A stretch of DNA of 64,000 bases. Source: Planctomycetota bacterium. GTDB taxonomy: Bacteria; Planctomycetota; UBA1135. The notes below the pieces were generated by a model. The model saw only the letters and a list, made by a program, of their open reading frames with translations, made no database searches and was not told the DNA's origin. Made by a program: the position numbers and the translations under genes. This document shows, one piece after another, positions 61,352 through 64,000 of this stretch. The stretch spans positions 62,001-126,000 of the forward strand of contig JAAESM010000045.1 in the NCBI GenBank assembly GCA_024229395.1, in the 5' to 3' direction. Within the stretch, counting starts at the first letter, position 1, and each line of letters begins with the position of its first letter.

Positions 61352-62532
61352 ACCTCACTGCCTTTTTTCGACTTGCTCTTGCCGCACCGCTGGCCGCCAC
61401 ACTTTGTGCTGCGTGCTCGGTGACCTCCGATCCATTCCCACTGGATACGCCGCTGGCTTATTCGGATCGGATCGCCAATCAAGATGCATTGTTGCGTGCC
61501 GATGAAGCCGAGACACGCGGCAACTTTCGCGAGGCAGGCATGTGGATGGATCGTTACGCGCTGCAAGACGATGCCATCCTCGATGAAGTCTATTGGTTCC
61601 AGCGCGCATCGATCGCCGACCGCGGCGCCGACATTCATAAGGCGATTGAAGTCCGCGAGCACCTGCTCGAGTTGCGTCCACAAGATGTAAAGCTACGCCT
61701 TGAGCTCGCCGACGGCTTCCAACAAGTCGGCCGTGATCTGGAAGCGATCGATGTCTTGGACGTCAGCTTCGACAACGCAGAGGATCAGCTGTTCGCTTCG
61801 CAAGCCTTGGTCGAGTTGTTCGTTCGTTTCGAGAGTTATGCTCAAGCCGCAGAAGTTTCTGAGCGCATCGCGGCAGGCTTCACCCAGAGCGGCGAGGATC
61901 ACGCCGCCAAGATGTGGTGGCAACGGGCGTCAAGTCTGCACGAACAAAATGGTGATTTGCGGGCTGCAACCATCGCCATGGAAAACGCCTTGAAGGGTGT
62001 TGAGTTGGCGGAAGAAGAACGTTTGGCTTTGGCTCGCTTACGTGCCTTCGAGTTGGGGGAGCCTGAGACGGTCGCCGATGCCGTCGGCCTGCTGCGTTAT
62101 CACCCCGATGCCGATACTCGCCTGGCTGGCGCGCGTTATCTGGCCAAGGAGAGTTTCACCAGCAATGTCGCCACCTTTGAAATGGCGCTGCTGGATCCTG
62201 ATTCCCGCGTGCAGCGCATCGCCCTGGCTGAGCTGGCCAAGCGCTCCGAACGCGGCAAGGTTCAGCCGGTGCTGCCGTTGTTGGAGTCGGAATCCGCCGA
62301 GATTCGCATCGCCGCGCTGCGGGCTGTGGCCGCCCTCGGCACCCTTGAGAATCTGCCGGCCTTGCGCGCTGCCTTGGTTCCAGAGGACCGAGCCCAGTTC
62401 CGAGCCGCTCGAAATGCGCTGCAAGAGGTCACGAAAAAGCGTTTGAGCGAAGAAATGGACCCAGAACTGGAAGAACGTCGGAAACTCCGCGAACTGTGGC
62501 TTGCATGGGAACCCTCCCAGCTGCCAAACTAG
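61348..62532 (+). CDS. TPR/HEAT-repeat lipoprotein
   Basis: 394 residues. A lipoprotein signal ends in LCAAC (Cys at about 23). Residues about 45-225 are TPR-like helix pairs (KAIEVREHLLELRPQDVKLRLELADGF; EAIDVLDVSFDNAEDQLFAS), and residues about 245-360 are HEAT-like (VATFEMALLDPDSRVQRIALAELAKRS; LPLLESESAEIRIAALRAVAAL). Such proteins act as scaffolds on the inner face of the outer membrane. It is translationally coupled to aroA and followed by galE 4 nt later, so the operon is aroA-lipoprotein-galE-M28 peptidase. Confidence 0.83.
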   Translation: MNLTAFFRLALAAPLAATLCAACSVTSDPFPLDTPLAYSDRIANQDALLRADEAETRGNFREAGMWMDRYALQDDAILDEVYWFQRASIADRGADIHKAIEVREHLLELRPQDVKLRLELADGFQQVGRDLEAIDVLDVSFDNAEDQLFASQALVELFVRFESYAQAAEVSERIAAGFTQSGEDHAAKMWWQRASSLHEQNGDLRAATIAMENALKGVELAEEERLALARLRAFELGEPETVADAVGLLRYHPDADTRLAGARYLAKESFTSNVATFEMALLDPDSRVQRIALAELAKRSERGKVQPVLPLLESESAEIRIAALRAVAALGTLENLPALRAALVPEDRAQFRAARNALQEVTKKRLSEEMDPELEERRKLRELWLAWEPSQLPN

Positions 62533-62536
62533 CCGA

Positions 62537-63520
62537 ATGCGGATTCTCGTGACTGGCGGTTGTGGCTACATTGGCTCAACGACCGCGCGCCTGCTGGCGA
62601 AATCGGACCACGATGTGGTGGTGATAGATGATTTTTCCGAGGGCCATCGCGGTGCTTGGGATGGAGAAATCCATCAGATGGATTTACGCGACCTTGGTAA
62701 GGTCAGCACATTCGCCGAGAGCAACGCTATTGATGGCATCGTGCATTTTGCAGCCCGCGCCTATGTGGGGGAGAGCATGGTGCAGCCGCTGCGTTACTGG
62801 CGCGCCAATCTGGCGCCGGTGATGAACCTTTGCGACGCCTTCGCCGGCGTACCTTTCGTGTTCTCATCGACCTGCGCCACTTATGGTGAGCCGGATGTCG
62901 CTCGTTTGGATGAAAGCCTGGACCTGAATCCGGTCAATCCTTATGGCGCCACCAAAGCCGCCGCCGAGCGCTTGTTGAGCGATCGCGCCGATGCCGATCA
63001 AGGCGCCTACCTAGCTTTGCGATACTTCAACGCTGCTGGCGCCGACGCCTTCGCCGCAGGTCAACATGGCGAACATCACGATCCCGAAAACCACCTGATC
63101 CCGCGCGCCATCCTCAATGGACTGGGGCTGCTGCAGGAAGAGTTACAGGTCTTCGGCACCGATTGGAGCACTGCCGACGGCACTTGCATCCGCGATTACA
63201 TCCATGTCAGCGACCTCGCCGAAGCGCATGTCTTGGCCTTGGATCATCTCTTCGATGGCAAGCCATCAACGGTGCTGAATCTCGGTACCGGCCGCGGTTA
63301 TTCGGTACTAGAGATTCTCGGTGCCGTCGAGGCCGCCACCGAGCAAAAACTCAACTGGAAGGCCGCGCCACGTCGGGCTGGTGATCCTGCCGAGCTTGTT
63401 GCCGACGCCACCCGCGCCTTCGAAGTCCTCGGTTGGCAAGCGGAGCACTCCTCCTTGCAGAACATCGTCGAGACCGCCGTCACCTGGCACCGTCAAAACC
63501 CACAAGGGTATACCTCATGA
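62537..63520 (+). CDS. galE: UDP-glucose 4-epimerase
   Basis: 327 residues from the ATG at 62537 (MRILVTGGCGYIGS). It is an extended SDR with NAD motif GGCGYIG, Ser/Tyr/Lys catalytic set FSSTCATYG and YGATK, FNAAGA, and the sugar-binding IRDYIHVSDLAEAHVLAL. It interconverts UDP-glucose and UDP-galactose (or the GlcNAc pair) for envelope sugars. Length is normal. It overlaps the next gene as ATGA (63517-63520). Confidence 0.93.
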   Translation: MRILVTGGCGYIGSTTARLLAKSDHDVVVIDDFSEGHRGAWDGEIHQMDLRDLGKVSTFAESNAIDGIVHFAARAYVGESMVQPLRYWRANLAPVMNLCDAFAGVPFVFSSTCATYGEPDVARLDESLDLNPVNPYGATKAAAERLLSDRADADQGAYLALRYFNAAGADAFAAGQHGEHHDPENHLIPRAILNGLGLLQEELQVFGTDWSTADGTCIRDYIHVSDLAEAHVLALDHLFDGKPSTVLNLGTGRGYSVLEILGAVEAATEQKLNWKAAPRRAGDPAELVADATRAFEVLGWQAEHSSLQNIVETAVTWHRQNPQGYTS

Positions 63521-64000
63521 ACAAATTGAACCGAAGCCTGTTGTTGGTCTTGGCTAGCTACTGTCTCGTAGCCAGCGTGAGCGCTCAGAAGTTGTCCAAG
63601 CCGGAAGGCACGACCGCCGAGAGTGCTGGCGTCGCCTCGATGGAGGCGGCCGTCGCCACCATTTCCGAAAAGGAGTGTTATGACCATGTGCAAGTGCTTG
63701 CCAGTCCAGAGATGTCCGGCCGCGGCACTATGAGTGCTGGCTTTGATCTTGCCGCTGAATACGTCGAAGCGCATCTCGAATCGCTCGGTTACCAACCTGC
63801 AGCCGGTGAAAGTTACCGCGTGCCGATTAGCTTGAACTGCATCGTTGCCGGCGAGAACTGTGGCTTCATGATTTCCGGTCTGAAGAAGAAGGAAGATGCC
63901 CCGCCACTGGTGGTCGAGCAAGACTTCGTACCGGTGTTGGGTAGTCAAGAGTTGATGGCAAAAGGTGAGCCGGTGTTCATTGGTTATGCGATCGATTCCA
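63517..64000 (+). CDS. Secreted M28-family peptidase, 5' part
   Basis: The first 161 residues are visible; the gene runs out of the window. The signal peptide MNKLNRSLLLVLASYCLVASVSAQ has no lipobox. The sequence CYDHVQVLASPEMSGRGTMSAGFDLAAEYVEAHLESLG is the typical start of M28 aminopeptidases with a PA domain, comparable with the gene at 25609. Zinc ligands would come later. It is coupled to galE by ATGA. Function as a metallopeptidase is inferred from this front end only. Confidence 0.8.
   Translation, partial: MNKLNRSLLLVLASYCLVASVSAQKLSKPEGTTAESAGVASMEAAVATISEKECYDHVQVLASPEMSGRGTMSAGFDLAAEYVEAHLESLGYQPAAGESYRVPISLNCIVAGENCGFMISGLKKKEDAPPLVVEQDFVPVLGSQELMAKGEPVFIGYAIDS

Overview
The window is an ordinary-looking chromosomal stretch of a Gram-negative-type bacterium. 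It holds about 50 genes, roughly 58% GC by eye, densely packed, with many ATGA start/stop overlaps. I see no phage, insertion sequence, CRISPR array or plasmid function. An outer membrane is suggested by LolCDE-like transporter genes and many lipoprotein or Sec signal peptides. The large share of secreted beta-propeller proteins (PD40, FG-GAP), a TPR/metallopeptidase/thioredoxin-like giant and a lysine 6-transaminase make me think of a planctomycete-like marine lineage. That is inference from gene style; no 16S gene or marker tree is available here.

Layout. 1-7243: the end of a molybdenum hydroxylase gene, a hybrid histidine kinase, a small monooxygenase, and a minus-strand operon of two FtsX/LolC-type permeases around a LolD-type ATPase plus an alpha/beta hydrolase. 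7314-11680: lysS and tRNA-Ala(GGC) on minus, leuS on plus. 11798-16863: a decayed NmrA-type oxidoreductase beside its intact AraC-type regulator, an ABC-2 exporter pair, a methyltransferase that has lost its SAM-binding front, and a 100-nt nested hairpin in an AT-rich gap. 16864-27294: secreted proteins (a 991-aa propeller lipoprotein, an M36-like protease, a broken FG-GAP protein, an M28 protease) with a UbiD decarboxylase and a DUF4442 protein between them. 27319-34880: a TPP riboswitch with thiC, an M48 protease with two YbjQ proteins, OsmC, trpS and an LTA-synthase-like enzyme. 34877-39486: rnpA-yidD-PD40-(frameshifted lipoprotein), then the lysine 6-transaminase. 39514-51608: a minus-strand cluster with tig-clpP-clpX, a DHH phosphoesterase, rlmN and a 1209-aa multidomain exported protein. 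51661-64000: mnmG, two 537-aa PD40 paralogues around an alpha/alpha-toroid protein, divergent purC and aroA, a TPR/HEAT lipoprotein, galE and the start of another M28 peptidase.

The most interesting signal is in promoter placement. About a dozen transcription-unit heads carry a TANNNT -10 hexamer ending exactly 6 or 7 nt before the start codon, with no Shine-Dalgarno sequence. This predicts leaderless mRNAs as a common mode of expression, including for clpP, clpX, aroA, purC and a TTG-started permease. It also helps choose starts (OsmC at 31455, the permease at TTG 7243). A second theme is a loosely similar C-terminal beta-sandwich of about 100 residues on six exported proteins. A third is gene decay and frameshifting, often at G/C homopolymers.
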